Source: Cyanobacteria bacterium FACHB-63 (GTDB taxonomy: Bacteria; Cyanobacteriota; Cyanobacteriia; Leptolyngbyales; Leptolyngbyaceae). Taken from it: a DNA stretch of 64,000 bases. The position numbers and the translations under genes are program-made. Below the pieces are notes generated by a model, which saw only the letters and a program-made list of their open reading frames with translations, was not told where the DNA came from and made no database searches. Where the stretch lies: positions 124,001-188,000 of the forward strand of contig JACJNX010000028.1 of the NCBI GenBank assembly GCA_014695255.1, written 5' to 3'. This document shows positions 36,616-45,828 of this stretch, piece after piece; position 1 is the stretch's first letter, and every line of letters begins with the position of its first letter.

Positions 36616-37020
36616 ATGTCTTTGACTGAGTTTGATTCAACGCTGCAACGATTGGGACAGGTGCGATTTGCCCTGTTGCGTCTGCATAAAGCGCTGCTCG
36701 ATGGAGAGCGGGTAAGGTATGAGCAGGAGTATGGACGGATTCGATCGAATACGGAGTTTTTTCAGTTGGTGCTGGAAAATGAGTGGTTTGCCTGGTTGCG
36801 ACCGATTTCGCAGTTTATTGTGCAGATTGATGAGGCTTTGAGCGCGAAGGAGCCGATTACGATGGCTCAAGCGGATGAGTTACTCGTTCAAACTCGCCAA
36901 TTAATGCAGCCGTCGCAAACCGGATCGACGTTAGAGCAGAATTATTATCAAGCGATTCAGCGCGATCCAGATATTGCGTTTATTCATGCAGAATTGGCGA
37001 ATATGTTGACGGTAAGATAG
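36616..37020 (+). CDS. Conserved helical protein of unknown function
   Basis: The protein has about 134 residues and is mostly helical: LGQVRFALLRLHKALLDGERVRYEQEYGRI, then FFQLVLENEWFAWLRPISQFIVQIDEAL and a final EQNYYQAIQRDPDIAFIHAELA. The phrase LLRLHKALLDxER and NEWFAWLRPxSxxIVxIDE occurs in a family of similar size in proteobacteria and cyanobacteria without a known role. I chose the ATG at 36616; one at 36586 adds ten residues with two Cys and is less likely. A terminator hairpin follows at 37092. Confidence 0.7.
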   Translation: MSLTEFDSTLQRLGQVRFALLRLHKALLDGERVRYEQEYGRIRSNTEFFQLVLENEWFAWLRPISQFIVQIDEALSAKEPITMAQADELLVQTRQLMQPSQTGSTLEQNYYQAIQRDPDIAFIHAELANMLTVR

Positions 37021-37091
37021 TGCGATTTCTTGCGTGGGTCTGTCTACGCTAAGTGGGTACGATCGCGAGAAGTTGTCAAATGAAGAAATTG

Positions 37092-37150
37092 AATGATCCA
37101 CGGGTGCAGGGGTTGTATTTTGATCTGAGCTGCGTGGATCATTGGTTTTT
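37092..37150 (+). terminator. Terminator-like hairpin before recQ
   Basis: AATGATCCACG (37092-37102) pairs with CGTGGATCATT (37133-37143) and GGTTTTTTT follows. The loop is 30 bases. It may end transcription of the gene at 36616, or form in the recQ leader as an attenuator since recQ starts only 15 bp later. Confidence 0.6.
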
Positions 37151-37164
37151 TGGCGGTGTGTAGG

Positions 37165-38556
37165 ATGATGTCGCGCTTACACGATCGCTTAAAGCAAGTT
37201 TGGGGCTATTCAGAATTTCGGTTTCCTCAAGCTGAGATCGTTCAAGCGATTTTAGCTCGGCAGGATGCTTTGATTGTCTTACCCACGGGTGGTGGTAAGT
37301 CATTGTGCTTTCAGCTTCCTGCCATTCTGCAATCTGGATTAACTATTGTCGTTTCTCCGTTGGTTGCACTGATGGAGAATCAGGTTCAAGAACTACAGGA
37401 GAAATGCATTCCAGCAGCAGTGTTACACAGTGAGCTTCCAGGTTGGCAGCGTAAAAGGGTTTTGGCTGCGATCGCAACCTATCGTCTGCTGTATCTTTCA
37501 CCCGAAACATTGTTAAGTCCACCTGTTTGGGAGCAATTAATCAATCCAAAGCTCAGAATTAACTCCCTAATTATTGATGAAGCGCATTGTTTAACTCAGT
37601 GGGGTGAAACAATGCGTCCTGTTTATTTTCGCTTGGGTGTAGCACGATCGACCTTATCGAACAATCGAGAACGGATTGCGATCGCGGCTTTTACGGCAAC
37701 GGCAAACCCAGCGACTCAAGCAACTATTCAACGCATTTTACAACTTGAAGCACCGCAATGTTTTCGGGTGAGTCCGTATCGAGCGAATCTAACATTGAAA
37801 GTTCAGTCTGTTTCAACGCCGAGCCAGCGCAGACAGAAGTTATTAGAGGTGATTCGCGCTCAAGCTGGCTCAGGTTTAGTCTATGTACGATCGCGTCGAG
37901 ATGCTGAAGAACTCGTAGCATGGTTAACTCAACAAGGACATCGCACCGCAGCTTACCATGCAGGCTTAAAATCAATCGATCGACGACAGATTGAACAGGC
38001 TTGGCTGAACGATCAGTTACGGTTTGTGATTGCAACTTGCGCTTTTGGTCTAGGAGTCAACAAGGCTGCAACTCGCTGGGTTGTACATTATCATGCTCCT
38101 TTTTTGATGAGTGAGTATGTCCAGGAAATTGGGCGGGCAGGACGAGATGGAAAAACTGCGATCGCGGTTCTACTCAAAAGCAGTTGGCTTGATTTAGAAG
38201 ATCACAAGCGGTGGCAGTTCTTTGAAACTCAGGAGCGCAATCAAGCTATCAAAGCACAGCAATTAATTCAAAAGCTACCTCAGCAAGGCAATATTGATGC
38301 GGTAGCACGAGAGTTTAAGGGAGCAGCGATCGCGCTTTCTATGTTGCACAATGCAAATCAACTCACTTGGACTAATCCATTTCACTACGAAATTCAGTCT
38401 AGACAGAGGTTATCAAGAACTTCCCTCAGTTCGGCAAAATCAATGAAAGACTTTCTCAGTGCTAAAGACTGTCGGTGGGGGTTTGTGCTGCGATCGTTTG
38501 GCTTTGACCAAGAAGCAGTCAATTTTGCCTGTGGTCATTGTGATAACTGTTGTTGA
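37165..38556 (+). CDS. recQ: RecQ-type ATP-dependent DNA helicase (short form)
   Basis: This is a 3'-5' superfamily 2 DNA helicase of about 463 residues. Motif I is LIVLPTGGGKSLCFQLPA, motif II LIIDEAHCLTQWGE (DEAH), motif III AFTATANP, and motif VI VQEIGRAGRDGK, all intact. The aromatic-rich loop after motif II is present in shortened form. A zinc-binding end with C-x-W and CGHCDNCC remains, but the winged-helix RQC and HRDC domains of E. coli RecQ (about 610 residues) are missing. Short RecQ forms like this are common in cyanobacteria. I chose the ATG at 37165; the frame opens at a TTG at 37150. Confidence 0.9.
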   Translation: MMSRLHDRLKQVWGYSEFRFPQAEIVQAILARQDALIVLPTGGGKSLCFQLPAILQSGLTIVVSPLVALMENQVQELQEKCIPAAVLHSELPGWQRKRVLAAIATYRLLYLSPETLLSPPVWEQLINPKLRINSLIIDEAHCLTQWGETMRPVYFRLGVARSTLSNNRERIAIAAFTATANPATQATIQRILQLEAPQCFRVSPYRANLTLKVQSVSTPSQRRQKLLEVIRAQAGSGLVYVRSRRDAEELVAWLTQQGHRTAAYHAGLKSIDRRQIEQAWLNDQLRFVIATCAFGLGVNKAATRWVVHYHAPFLMSEYVQEIGRAGRDGKTAIAVLLKSSWLDLEDHKRWQFFETQERNQAIKAQQLIQKLPQQGNIDAVAREFKGAAIALSMLHNANQLTWTNPFHYEIQSRQRLSRTSLSSAKSMKDFLSAKDCRWGFVLRSFGFDQEAVNFACGHCDNCC

Positions 38557-38580
38557 GGGAACGATCGTCTGATGAAGCTA

Positions 38581-38916
38581 TTAGCGATCGTCAAACTCCA
38601 CGAGCATTCTATCAACTGCATCCTTTAAGCTTGGTAAATTATCCTGCACGATCGCCCAGACTAAGTTCAGGGACACTCGGAAATACTCATGCACCAAAAT
38701 GTTCCTAAACGCAATAATTTGCGCCCACGGCACTTCAGAATATTGATTGATCAATTCGCCTGATATTTGCCGCCTCTCCAATGATTTGAAGATAATGAAC
38801 AATTCAAGCTTGAATCAGTTCTTGTTCGTCAAATGCCTGCTTTCCTTGATTTGAATATCGTTCAATTGCTGCGATCGATCCAAAATATCTTGCAATCGTT
38901 CACCATCTCGCCTCAT
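38581..38916 (-). pseudogene. HEPN (HepT-like) toxin with several lesions
   Basis: The ATG at 38916 overlaps the MNT stop as ATGA, as in intact HEPN/MNT pairs. The first frame reads RRDGERLQDILD and then needs a one-base correction to continue as SIAAIERYSNQGKQAFDEQELIQA. A TGA then stands where homologues have Trp, before IVHYLQIIGEAAN. Another frame change leads into ISGELINQYSEVPWAQIIAFRNILVHEYF. The HEPN catalytic motif R-N-x-x-x-H (RNILVH) is still present in the last 73 codons. At least three lesions make this a dead toxin gene. Confidence 0.8.
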
Positions 38917-39218
38917 AGCGGTACTGCCCCTGAAAGAACAGTTTCTCGAATCCGTTCTTTCAGGGGCAGTACCGCTGCAACATCAACCTTGCGCTGTAAA
39001 AGTTTCTCTAAATCAACCTCTAACCCTCCAGGAAACCAAGGCGAAATCTTTTCCAAATCGTAATTAACCAGGAAATCGATATCGCTGGTTGCTGTCGCTT
39101 CTCTCCGTGCAACCGAGCCAAATACTCTGACATCAGAGGCTCCATGTCGCGCCGCAATTTCTAAAATCTGCGATCGCTTGTCCGACAAAAGCTCCTCGAT
39201 TCCTAATCCCGTTTGCAT
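38913..39218 (-). CDS. MNT-domain nucleotidyltransferase antitoxin
   Basis: The 101-residue MNT antitoxin has the minimal nucleotidyltransferase motif GSVARREATATSDIDFLV (about residues 34-51) with the G-S and D-x-D residues intact. In HEPN/MNT modules this protein adds AMP to the HEPN toxin or binds it to silence the RNase. Here the toxin gene downstream is ruined but the antitoxin is complete. Its last 20 codons contain a 23-bp perfect inverted repeat, described separately. The gene probably begins at the ATG at 39218 (MQTGLGIEELL). Confidence 0.85.
   Translation of the reverse strand: MQTGLGIEELLSDKRSQILEIAARHGASDVRVFGSVARREATATSDIDFLVNYDLEKISPWFPGGLEVDLEKLLQRKVDVAAVLPLKERIRETVLSGAVPL
38917..38976. 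repeat. 23-bp perfect inverted repeat at the MNT/HEPN junction
   Basis: Positions 38917-38939 and 38954-38976 are exact reverse complements, separated by 14 bases. The repeat lies in the last codons of the MNT gene and ends one base before the ATG of the HEPN gene. On the transcript the stem would bury AGGGG, the likely ribosome site of the toxin. Confidence 0.9.
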
Positions 39219-39263
39219 TGTCTACGCTCCAGCGATCAAAATTTTCAGATGATTGCTCCTAGT

Positions 39264-39635
39264 TTAAATCTTCCTTTCAAACGGGTCTAACAACCGAATT
39301 TGTTGAATCCATTGAAAATCGCCTGTATTTCTCGTCACCAACGTTAAGTCATGAACGAGGGCAGTTGCAGCAATAATCGAATCTCCGAGAGACATTCTTC
39401 GGACTTGGCGGAGTGCTACGGCTTGTTCCAAGATAGGTTGAGTGATGGGCAACATTGGAGCAATGCGAAAAAACTCCTCCAGATCTATGCGGTCTGCCTC
39501 AGTTAAGCGGTGGTAGCCAAGTACCTCAACATAACTCAGCGCAGATACAGCAGGGGTATTATCCGCAATGAATTGCCGAAGCTGGGTATTTTTGGGCTGA
39601 ATGGCGTAAATAATAATGTTGCTATCAAGCAGCAT
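39264..39635 (-). CDS. PIN-domain toxin VapC
   Basis: The 123-residue PIN-domain ribonuclease is intact. MLLDSNIIIYAIQP gives the first Asp, SALSYVEVLGYHRL the conserved Glu, MSLGDSIIAATAL the Asp of the central helix and LVTRNTGDFQWI the final Asp. VapC toxins cleave tRNA or rRNA until bound by their antitoxin. Its ATG overlaps the antitoxin stop (TAATG), so the two are translationally coupled. Confidence 0.9.
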   Translation of the reverse strand: MLLDSNIIIYAIQPKNTQLRQFIADNTPAVSALSYVEVLGYHRLTEADRIDLEEFFRIAPMLPITQPILEQAVALRQVRRMSLGDSIIAATALVHDLTLVTRNTGDFQWIQQIRLLDPFERKI

Positions 39636-39895
39636 TAGTCGTCTCGTCCCAGAATCGAACGATCTTGACGCACCTCATGCTGCCAAACTGCGGGATCAAC
39701 GTCTGAGAAGGCGCGATTCGATGCAAGCTTCTCCAAAACTTCAGCCATCTTCTGACCACGAGTGGCGGGGTCTGAACCTAAGTTTTCTTCCAATACGGTG
39801 ATGTGAACTGTGACCGGCTGGTCTCCCAACTGAGGAGCTTCGTCAACCCATTCGATCGAGTTTCCTTTCAGAACTGCCTTAAATGTCTTTAGCAT
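39635..39895 (-). CDS. VapB-type antitoxin
   Basis: The 86-residue protein starts MLKTFKAVLKGNSIEWVDEAP, a beta-strand head common to cyanobacterial antitoxins paired with PIN toxins. An acidic helical region follows, GQKMAEVLEKLASN, and an acidic tail with VRQDRSILGRDD that would fill the VapC groove. The ATG at 39895 suits homologues better than the frame opening nine codons upstream. It overlaps vapC by one base. Confidence 0.8.
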   Translation of the reverse strand: MLKTFKAVLKGNSIEWVDEAPQLGDQPVTVHITVLEENLGSDPATRGQKMAEVLEKLASNRAFSDVDPAVWQHEVRQDRSILGRDD

Positions 39896-40099
39896 GGCAA
39901 CACCATTAATGCTAAATCCCAAAACCTTAGACTAACAGCCATGACTTGCTCTCATCAAAGACCAGTGATTTGATCATTGTGCCGCAAAACTTGAATCACC
40001 GACGATCTCTCATCAGAATCCGTCAAAATCCTAAAGCCGTCGGCAACTTCTAGAAATTCACCCGATAATAAACAACCGAGAATTTTCCGAGGTTGCCTT

Positions 40100-41809
40100 A
40101 TGAGCTATCGCATGAATCGCCGCGCCTATGCCGAAACGTTTGGTCCGACTGTCGGCGATCGCGTCCGTCTTGCGGATACTGAACTGATCATCGAAGTCGA
40201 ACAAGACCTAACTACTTATGGGGATGAAGTGAAATTCGGCGGCGGGAAAGTGATTCGCGATGGCATGGGACAATCCCCGATTACGAATGAGGATGGCGCA
40301 GTTGATGCTGTGATTACCAATGTGCTGATTCTGGATTGGTGGGGCATTGTGAAAGCGGATGTCGGGATTAAAGATGGAAAGATTCATGCGATCGGTAAAG
40401 CTGGAAATCCCTATATTCAAGACAATGTCACGATTATCATTGGTCCTGGAACGGAGGCGATCGCCGGAGAAGGGATGATTCTCACGGCAGGTGGGATTGA
40501 TACCCACATTCACTTTATTTGTCCGCAACAGATCGAAGTTGCGATCGCATCGGGTGTTACAACCATGATCGGGGGTGGAACGGGTCCTGCTGCGGGAACA
40601 AACGCCACCACTTGCACTCCGGGACCTTGGTACATTCATCGAATGCTGCAAGCGGCTGAAGCTTTCCCGATGAATTTAGGATTTCTGGGCAAAGGAAATG
40701 CTAGTCAGCCAGATGCACTCGAAGAACAAATCAAAGCGGGTGCAATGGGATTAAAGCTACACGAAGACTGGGGAACAACCCCTGCTGCGATCGATACCTG
40801 TTTAAGTGTGGCCGATGACTATGATGTGCAAGTTGCCATTCACACCGATACCTTGAATGAAGCAGGCTTTGTCGAAGATACGATCGCAGCTTTCAAAAAC
40901 CGTGTGATTCACACCTATCACACCGAAGGCGCAGGCGGCGGACACGCACCAGACATCATTAAAGTTTGTGGTGAGGCAAACGTATTGCCATCTTCGACCA
41001 ATCCGACTCGACCTTACACACAAAACACTTTAGATGAACACTTAGATATGTTGATGGTGTGTCACCATCTTGATCCGAGCATTCCTGAAGATGTTGCCTT
41101 TGCAGAATCGCGAATTCGACGAGAAACGATCGCAGCCGAAGACATTCTGCATGATATTGGTGCGTTTAGTATGTTGTCTTCTGACTCACAAGCAATGGGA
41201 CGCATCGGAGAAGTGATCATTCGCACTTGGCAAACCGGACACAAAATGAAAGTACAACGGGGAGCATTAGCGGAAGATAGCGATCGTAATGATAACTTTC
41301 GAGCCAAACGCTATGTTGCCAAGTACACAATCAATCCTGCAATCACACACGGCATTGCAGATCATGTTGGATCAGTTGAAGTGGGTAAGTTAGCGGATCT
41401 CTGTTTGTGGCGACCTGCAATGTTTGGAGTCAAGCCAGAAATGGTGATCAAAGGTGGCATGATTGCTTGGTCACAGATGGGCGATGCGAATGCGAGTATT
41501 CCAACTCCTCAACCTGTGCATATGCGCCCGATGTTTGGTAGCTTTGGTCAAGCGATCGCGCCCATCTCCCTTACGTTTGTTTCTCAGGCTTCGTTGAAGA
41601 AAGGTAGCTTAGATTCGCTGCATTTGAAGCGTCGATTAGTTCCCGTTTCTGGAATTCGCAGTCTGACCAAACGCGATATGAAACTGAATGATGCACTCCC
41701 TCACATGGAGGTTGATGCAGAGACCTATCAAGTTCGGGCAGATGGTGAGCTCTTAACTTGCGAACCTGCAACAGTTTTACCCATGTCACAACGTTATTTT
41801 TTGTTCTGA
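40100..41809 (+). CDS. ureC: Urease subunit alpha UreC
   Basis: UreC carries the nickel centre that hydrolyses urea to ammonia and carbamate. The 569 residues match the family. [10 protein letters not shown] gives two nickel-binding His (about 134 and 136), [19 protein letters not shown] contains the Lys that is carbamylated (about 217), [10 protein letters not shown] and [15 protein letters not shown] more metal ligands, and [20 protein letters not shown] the active-site His flap. The gene ends with [10 protein letters not shown], the normal C-terminus. UreA, ureB and the accessory genes are not adjacent, as is common in cyanobacteria where urease genes are scattered. I see no clear NtcA site in the 200 bp upstream. 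Confidence 0.97.
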   Translation: MSYRMNRRAYAETFGPTVGDRVRLADTELIIEVEQDLTTYGDEVKFGGGKVIRDGMGQSPITNEDGAVDAVITNVLILDWWGIVKADVGIKDGKIHAIGKAGNPYIQDNVTIIIGPGTEAIAGEGMILTAGGIDTHIHFICPQQIEVAIASGVTTMIGGGTGPAAGTNATTCTPGPWYIHRMLQAAEAFPMNLGFLGKGNASQPDALEEQIKAGAMGLKLHEDWGTTPAAIDTCLSVADDYDVQVAIHTDTLNEAGFVEDTIAAFKNRVIHTYHTEGAGGGHAPDIIKVCGEANVLPSSTNPTRPYTQNTLDEHLDMLMVCHHLDPSIPEDVAFAESRIRRETIAAEDILHDIGAFSMLSSDSQAMGRIGEVIIRTWQTGHKMKVQRGALAEDSDRNDNFRAKRYVAKYTINPAITHGIADHVGSVEVGKLADLCLWRPAMFGVKPEMVIKGGMIAWSQMGDANASIPTPQPVHMRPMFGSFGQAIAPISLTFVSQASLKKGSLDSLHLKRRLVPVSGIRSLTKRDMKLNDALPHMEVDAETYQVRADGELLTCEPATVLPMSQRYFLF

Positions 41810-41851
41810 GTCATTGCTAAGATCGAGATATTGCAACCAGCGAGGTGGAGC

Positions 41852-42418
41852 ATGAGTCAACCCATAACTGATCGGATGCGTTGGACGATCGCAGATCTAG
41901 AGTTACTGCCGGAGGATGACCGACGATATGAAATCATTGATGGAGAATTACTTGTGACCCGTGCGCCACACTGGAAACACCAAAAATCAATTAATCGTGT
42001 TGCGAATGCACTCGATGACTGGTCAGTAGAAACCCATCTAGGGGAGGCGGTTCCTACACCGGGTGTCATTTTCAGTGACGCTGATAATGTGATTCCCGAT
42101 GTAGTTTGGATTAGCAATGAGCGATTAGCAACGGGACTCGATCAAGCAGGACAGTTAATCGTTGCGCCAGAATTAGTGGTAGAGGTACTTTCATCTGGGG
42201 CGGAAAATGTCAGACGAGATCGTGAACTCAAACTCCGCCTTTATTCAGCGCGAGGAGTGCGAGAGTATTGGATTATTGATTGGCAAGCTCAACAAATGGA
42301 AGTTTACCGTCGAGAATCCGCTGCCCTCGCGCTAGTCGCAACATTGTTTCCGGGTGATGAGATTACCAGTGCAATGTTGCCTGGGTTTAGAATGCCGATC
42401 GCAGTTCTATTTACCTAG
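41852..42418 (+). CDS. Uma2-family endonuclease-fold protein (DUF820)
   Basis: The 188-residue Uma2 protein has DDRRYEIIDGELLVTRAP, VIPDVVWI (Asp), PELVVEVLSSGAENVRRDRELKLRLY (Glu and Lys) and GVREYWIIDWQAQQMEVYR. All the expected active-site residues are present. I chose the ATG at 41852, which has GAGGTGGAG just before it, over a TTG at 41831. It follows ureC by 42 bp and may be cotranscribed. Its last 8 bases overlap the end of the convergent GH65 gene. Confidence 0.87.
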   Translation: MSQPITDRMRWTIADLELLPEDDRRYEIIDGELLVTRAPHWKHQKSINRVANALDDWSVETHLGEAVPTPGVIFSDADNVIPDVVWISNERLATGLDQAGQLIVAPELVVEVLSSGAENVRRDRELKLRLYSARGVREYWIIDWQAQQMEVYRRESAALALVATLFPGDEITSAMLPGFRMPIAVLFT

Positions 42419-44840
42419 ACTGATCCTTAATGCAGGTCTCTACCGTGTCGATTGATCTAACTTCCATGGATATCGGTTCTCCTGCATTCAGAACAATTGA
42501 TTCGCCTTGGTGGTCGATCGTTAATTTCGTTCCTTCTCGCAGCAAGTAAGTTGCTTTGTCGTGCGTAATCTCAACTTCTAAGCGCTGCCCTTGTAGAATC
42601 AGCGCAAACTTCATTCGCTTTAAGGTTTTTGGCAGTCGGGGATGGAACGAAAACCCTCCATCAGAATCGCGTAAGCCTGCAAATCCATACACCAAAACCA
42701 TCCAAGTGCCGCCCATTGACGCAATGTGGCATCCATTCTCTACATTTCCTGCCACGTCGCTCAGATCCATCAAAGTGGCATAGCGGGCATAGTCGATCGC
42801 TTGATCCATTTTGCCGATTTCTGCTGCAACAATGCTTTGAATACACACAGATAGCGAAGAATCGCCTGTCGTTAACGGATTATAATACTCAAAGTTCTGG
42901 CGCTTTTGCTCTCGCGAAAACTCATGCCCCAATAAAAACATTGCTAACACAATGTCAGCTTGCTTGATGACTTGATGTCTGTAAATCACTAAGGGATGAA
43001 AGTGAAGCAGCAAAGGATACTTCTCAGCAGGTGTGTTCTCAAAGTCCCAAACTTCTTGCTCTAAAAATCCATCGTGCTGTAAGTGAATGCCTAGCTTCTC
43101 GTCAAAGGCGAGATACATTGAGTCGGCTGCTCTTTGCCAGTCATCCGCTTCTGAAAGTTCAACTTGAATTTTTGCAGCTAGCGCCGCAAAGCGATCGGGA
43201 TACTCATTGTGCAGTTGTCGAACCACTTTGGCAGCATACCAAAGGTTCTCTCTTGCCATTAAATTGGTGTAAGTATTGTTATCAACCACAGTGTTGTATT
43301 CATCAGGTCCTGTCACGGCATGAATGCAGAATTGATTGTTCGATGCCTCTGGCACACGGGTACGTGCTCGCGGTGAGAAAAATCCTAAGCTAAACCACAT
43401 TCGCGCTGTTTCCACGAGCATCTCTGCTCCAACCTGACAAAGAAATTCATCGTCCTGCGTAACTTTTACATACTTTTTCAGGGCATACATAATGTCAGCA
43501 TCAATGTGATACTGAGCCGTTCCTGCTGCATAATAAGCCGAAGCTTCCTCCCCATTAATGGTTCTCCAGGGGAACAGTGCCCCTGCTTGACTCACTTCCT
43601 TTGCGCGCTGTCTTGCTTGATCCAACATTTGATAGCGGAACATTAATAGATTCTTCGCGATCGAGGGTGCCGTATAAGTTAGAAACGGCATCACATAGAT
43701 TTCTGCATCCCAGAAGTAATGTCCGTCATAGGCCTGGCTGGTCAATCCTTTTGACGGAATTCCCGCTCCCTCGGATCGCGCTGAGGCTTGCAGAATGTGA
43801 AACAGATTAAATCTCAGAACTTGCTGTAACCGCTCTGGTGTTTCATCAGGGTGATCAGGTTCGCCATCAATCTCAATATCACTGCGATACCAAAAATCAT
43901 CGAGATAGTCGCATTGGCTGTTTAAGAGTGCATTGAAGCCTTGTTTCATCGTTCGATCGAGCGTCCGTTCTGCTCGATCGTGCAATTCCTGGCTCGAACA
44001 GCGCCCCGAATGATGGTAAGTAATAAACTTGAGCAATCGAATCGTTGCCTTGGGCTTTCCATCAATGCTAAAGACCACTTTGCCCTCATCTCCAGAACAA
44101 TCGCTGCTGTACTCATAAGCACAGTCTGTCTCAAACTGATGATCGACCCCACAAGCAACGGTCATGTGACTATTTCGAGTTTGGTGACTGAGAATCAATC
44201 GACGATCGCGCTTGTTCTGCTGTTGCGGAAGTAGAACCCGCTCTTTAAACTTCTTCGCCAATCTTGGATCATTGCTGTCGCTACCACCTTCTGACTCGTA
44301 GCGGACTTCCGAAGAAATGACGATCGGCGCTTCTGCATTGAGCAAAGTAACTTCATAGGAAATCGCCGCCACATGACGCTGCACCAGCGATACCAATCGC
44401 TGCGATCGGATCAAAACCTGCTTTCCCGACGGCGTTTCCCAGAGAATCTCTCGATCGAGCGTCCCTGTCTGCATGTTCAGAGCGCGTTCAAACTTCAACA
44501 AATTTGCAGTCGGCAAATAAAATAGTTCATCATCAACATAAAGCTTAATCACCTTACTGTCGGTCACACTGACGATCGTTTGTCCGGTTTTCGCATAGCC
44601 ATATGCCGCTTCTGCATACTCAATCTCATACGACTCATAGAAGCCATTAATGAATGTGCCGTTTTGCGCCACCGGATTGCCTTCCTCACACACCCCCCGC
44701 ATCCCAACATAGCCATTAGCAGTAGAAAATAGAGTTTCCATCTGGGCAAGGCGTTGCGGGTGGAACTCAGTTTCAACCCATCGCCAAGAGTCATGCGGAT
44801 AAATGTGTTTCGGCGGATGGATCAGTTTACGATGTAGCAT
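42411..44840 (-). CDS. Glycoside hydrolase family 65 disaccharide phosphorylase
   Basis: This enzyme of about 809 residues belongs to GH65 (maltose, trehalose or kojibiose phosphorylases), which split alpha-glucosides with phosphate. The N-terminal beta-sandwich starts WVETEFHPQRLAQMETLFS. The alpha/alpha barrel holds GHYFWDAEIYVMPFL and AVTGPDEYNTVVDNN, whose Glu is the usual general acid. QADIVLAMFLLG and the C-terminal beta domain follow. The exact sugar cannot be read from sequence. I chose the ATG at 44840 over a TTG at 44876. It is convergent with the Uma2 gene and overlaps it by 8 bp. Confidence 0.85.
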   Translation of the reverse strand: MLHRKLIHPPKHIYPHDSWRWVETEFHPQRLAQMETLFSTANGYVGMRGVCEEGNPVAQNGTFINGFYESYEIEYAEAAYGYAKTGQTIVSVTDSKVIKLYVDDELFYLPTANLLKFERALNMQTGTLDREILWETPSGKQVLIRSQRLVSLVQRHVAAISYEVTLLNAEAPIVISSEVRYESEGGSDSNDPRLAKKFKERVLLPQQQNKRDRRLILSHQTRNSHMTVACGVDHQFETDCAYEYSSDCSGDEGKVVFSIDGKPKATIRLLKFITYHHSGRCSSQELHDRAERTLDRTMKQGFNALLNSQCDYLDDFWYRSDIEIDGEPDHPDETPERLQQVLRFNLFHILQASARSEGAGIPSKGLTSQAYDGHYFWDAEIYVMPFLTYTAPSIAKNLLMFRYQMLDQARQRAKEVSQAGALFPWRTINGEEASAYYAAGTAQYHIDADIMYALKKYVKVTQDDEFLCQVGAEMLVETARMWFSLGFFSPRARTRVPEASNNQFCIHAVTGPDEYNTVVDNNTYTNLMARENLWYAAKVVRQLHNEYPDRFAALAAKIQVELSEADDWQRAADSMYLAFDEKLGIHLQHDGFLEQEVWDFENTPAEKYPLLLHFHPLVIYRHQVIKQADIVLAMFLLGHEFSREQKRQNFEYYNPLTTGDSSLSVCIQSIVAAEIGKMDQAIDYARYATLMDLSDVAGNVENGCHIASMGGTWMVLVYGFAGLRDSDGGFSFHPRLPKTLKRMKFALILQGQRLEVEITHDKATYLLREGTKLTIDHQGESIVLNAGEPISMEVRSIDTVETCIKDQSR

Positions 44841-44983
44841 TGAATCTAAGCGTATGAGAGCAATGAACGTGAGCAATTGAATTCGCTCTCATCGTGTAGT
44901 TTCGGGGGAATTGCTGCATCTGACTTTCTGCATAATTTCGGCGATCGCGCTGATTTGCGTATTTCTTGTTTGATTAGGTATCT

Positions 44984-45412
44984 ATGACTGCATCTGACTC
45001 GTTTTCAACTTGTATTCAAACCTTGGGACTCGATCGCATCGATCGGCATATCTTCATTTGCGCCGATCAAACAAAACCCTTATGTTGCAGCAAAGAAGCG
45101 GGGATCGAAGCTTGGGACTATTTGAAAAAACGCCTACGAGAACTAGGCTTAGATAAGCCCACTGCTGATCGTCCAAGCTGTGTGTTTCGCACCAAAGCTA
45201 ATTGTTTACGAGTCTGCAATCATGGCTCGATTCTAGTCGTCTATCCCGATGGCGTTTGGTACCATTCCGTTACGCCAGAAGTAATTGAACGAATTATCCA
45301 AGAACACCTGATTGGCAATCGGATTGTTGAAGAGTTTGTTCTTTTGAGACATCCGCTTCCACAACCAGAAGATCCTTCTAAAAAGAACGAAGATCCGGTC
45401 ACTTCTGACTAA
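44984..45412 (+). CDS. Thioredoxin-like [2Fe-2S] ferredoxin
   Basis: The 142-residue protein has a thioredoxin-like ferredoxin fold. Cysteines in [14 protein letters not shown] and [12 protein letters not shown] provide the four cluster ligands. [21 protein letters not shown] is the typical end of the domain. The last 25 residues are a Pro/Glu-rich tail. Such proteins carry electrons for unknown partners in cyanobacteria. It is divergent from the GH65 gene, 143 bp away. Confidence 0.9.
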   Translation: MTASDSFSTCIQTLGLDRIDRHIFICADQTKPLCCSKEAGIEAWDYLKKRLRELGLDKPTADRPSCVFRTKANCLRVCNHGSILVVYPDGVWYHSVTPEVIERIIQEHLIGNRIVEEFVLLRHPLPQPEDPSKKNEDPVTSD

Positions 45413-45828
45413 GAAAAGACTAAACTTTTAACAGGATGAAAATTAATAAATGTTGAGAGAGTTTGTGCTTTACGATCGTCAAAATCAATCACTCTCACTT
45501 CATTTCCGAGATTGTTTAAACACTACTAGATTGATTTTGTAGCAAATCGTCCATGCGCTTGGATCGTGATCGTTGTTCCGCCCCGGCTGCATCCGAAAAA
45601 AGTTTAACTTCTTGACGAGTCGGATATAATGGCGCATGACATATAGATTAGATAAAAATCTGGATGGTTTCAGTTCTTGAATCAACTTCGAGTCCGATCA
45701 GCCAGAATAATCCGTACTGTTGAGCCGAAATACACGACTCTGAACGCTCAGAATCGGTAAAATAGCTCAGTCATGAAGTCGATTTGTGTAAATGTTGATT
45801 TAGATTCAGGCAGAGCGAGTAGCACAGC
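45413..45828. other. Gene-free region upstream of the Rre1-like regulator
   Basis: This 416-bp gap contains an 11-bp perfect inverted repeat, CAAAATCAATC (45480-45490) with GATTGATTTTG (45529-45539), and a TATAAT hexamer at 45625-45630 that may be the promoter of the regulator gene, leaving a leader of about 190 bases. I see no gene in it. Confidence 0.45.
45625..45630 (+). promoter_or_regulatory. Putative -10 element of the Rre1-like gene
   Basis: A consensus TATAAT lies about 200 bp before the ATG at 45829. A good -35 at the right spacing is lacking; TTTAAC at 45603-45608 is the nearest. The call rests on the consensus -10 alone. Confidence 0.3.

Noticed and set aside
39896-40099. NtcA-type site upstream of ureC
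   Set aside because: I looked for GTA-N8-TAC and found none that is convincing.
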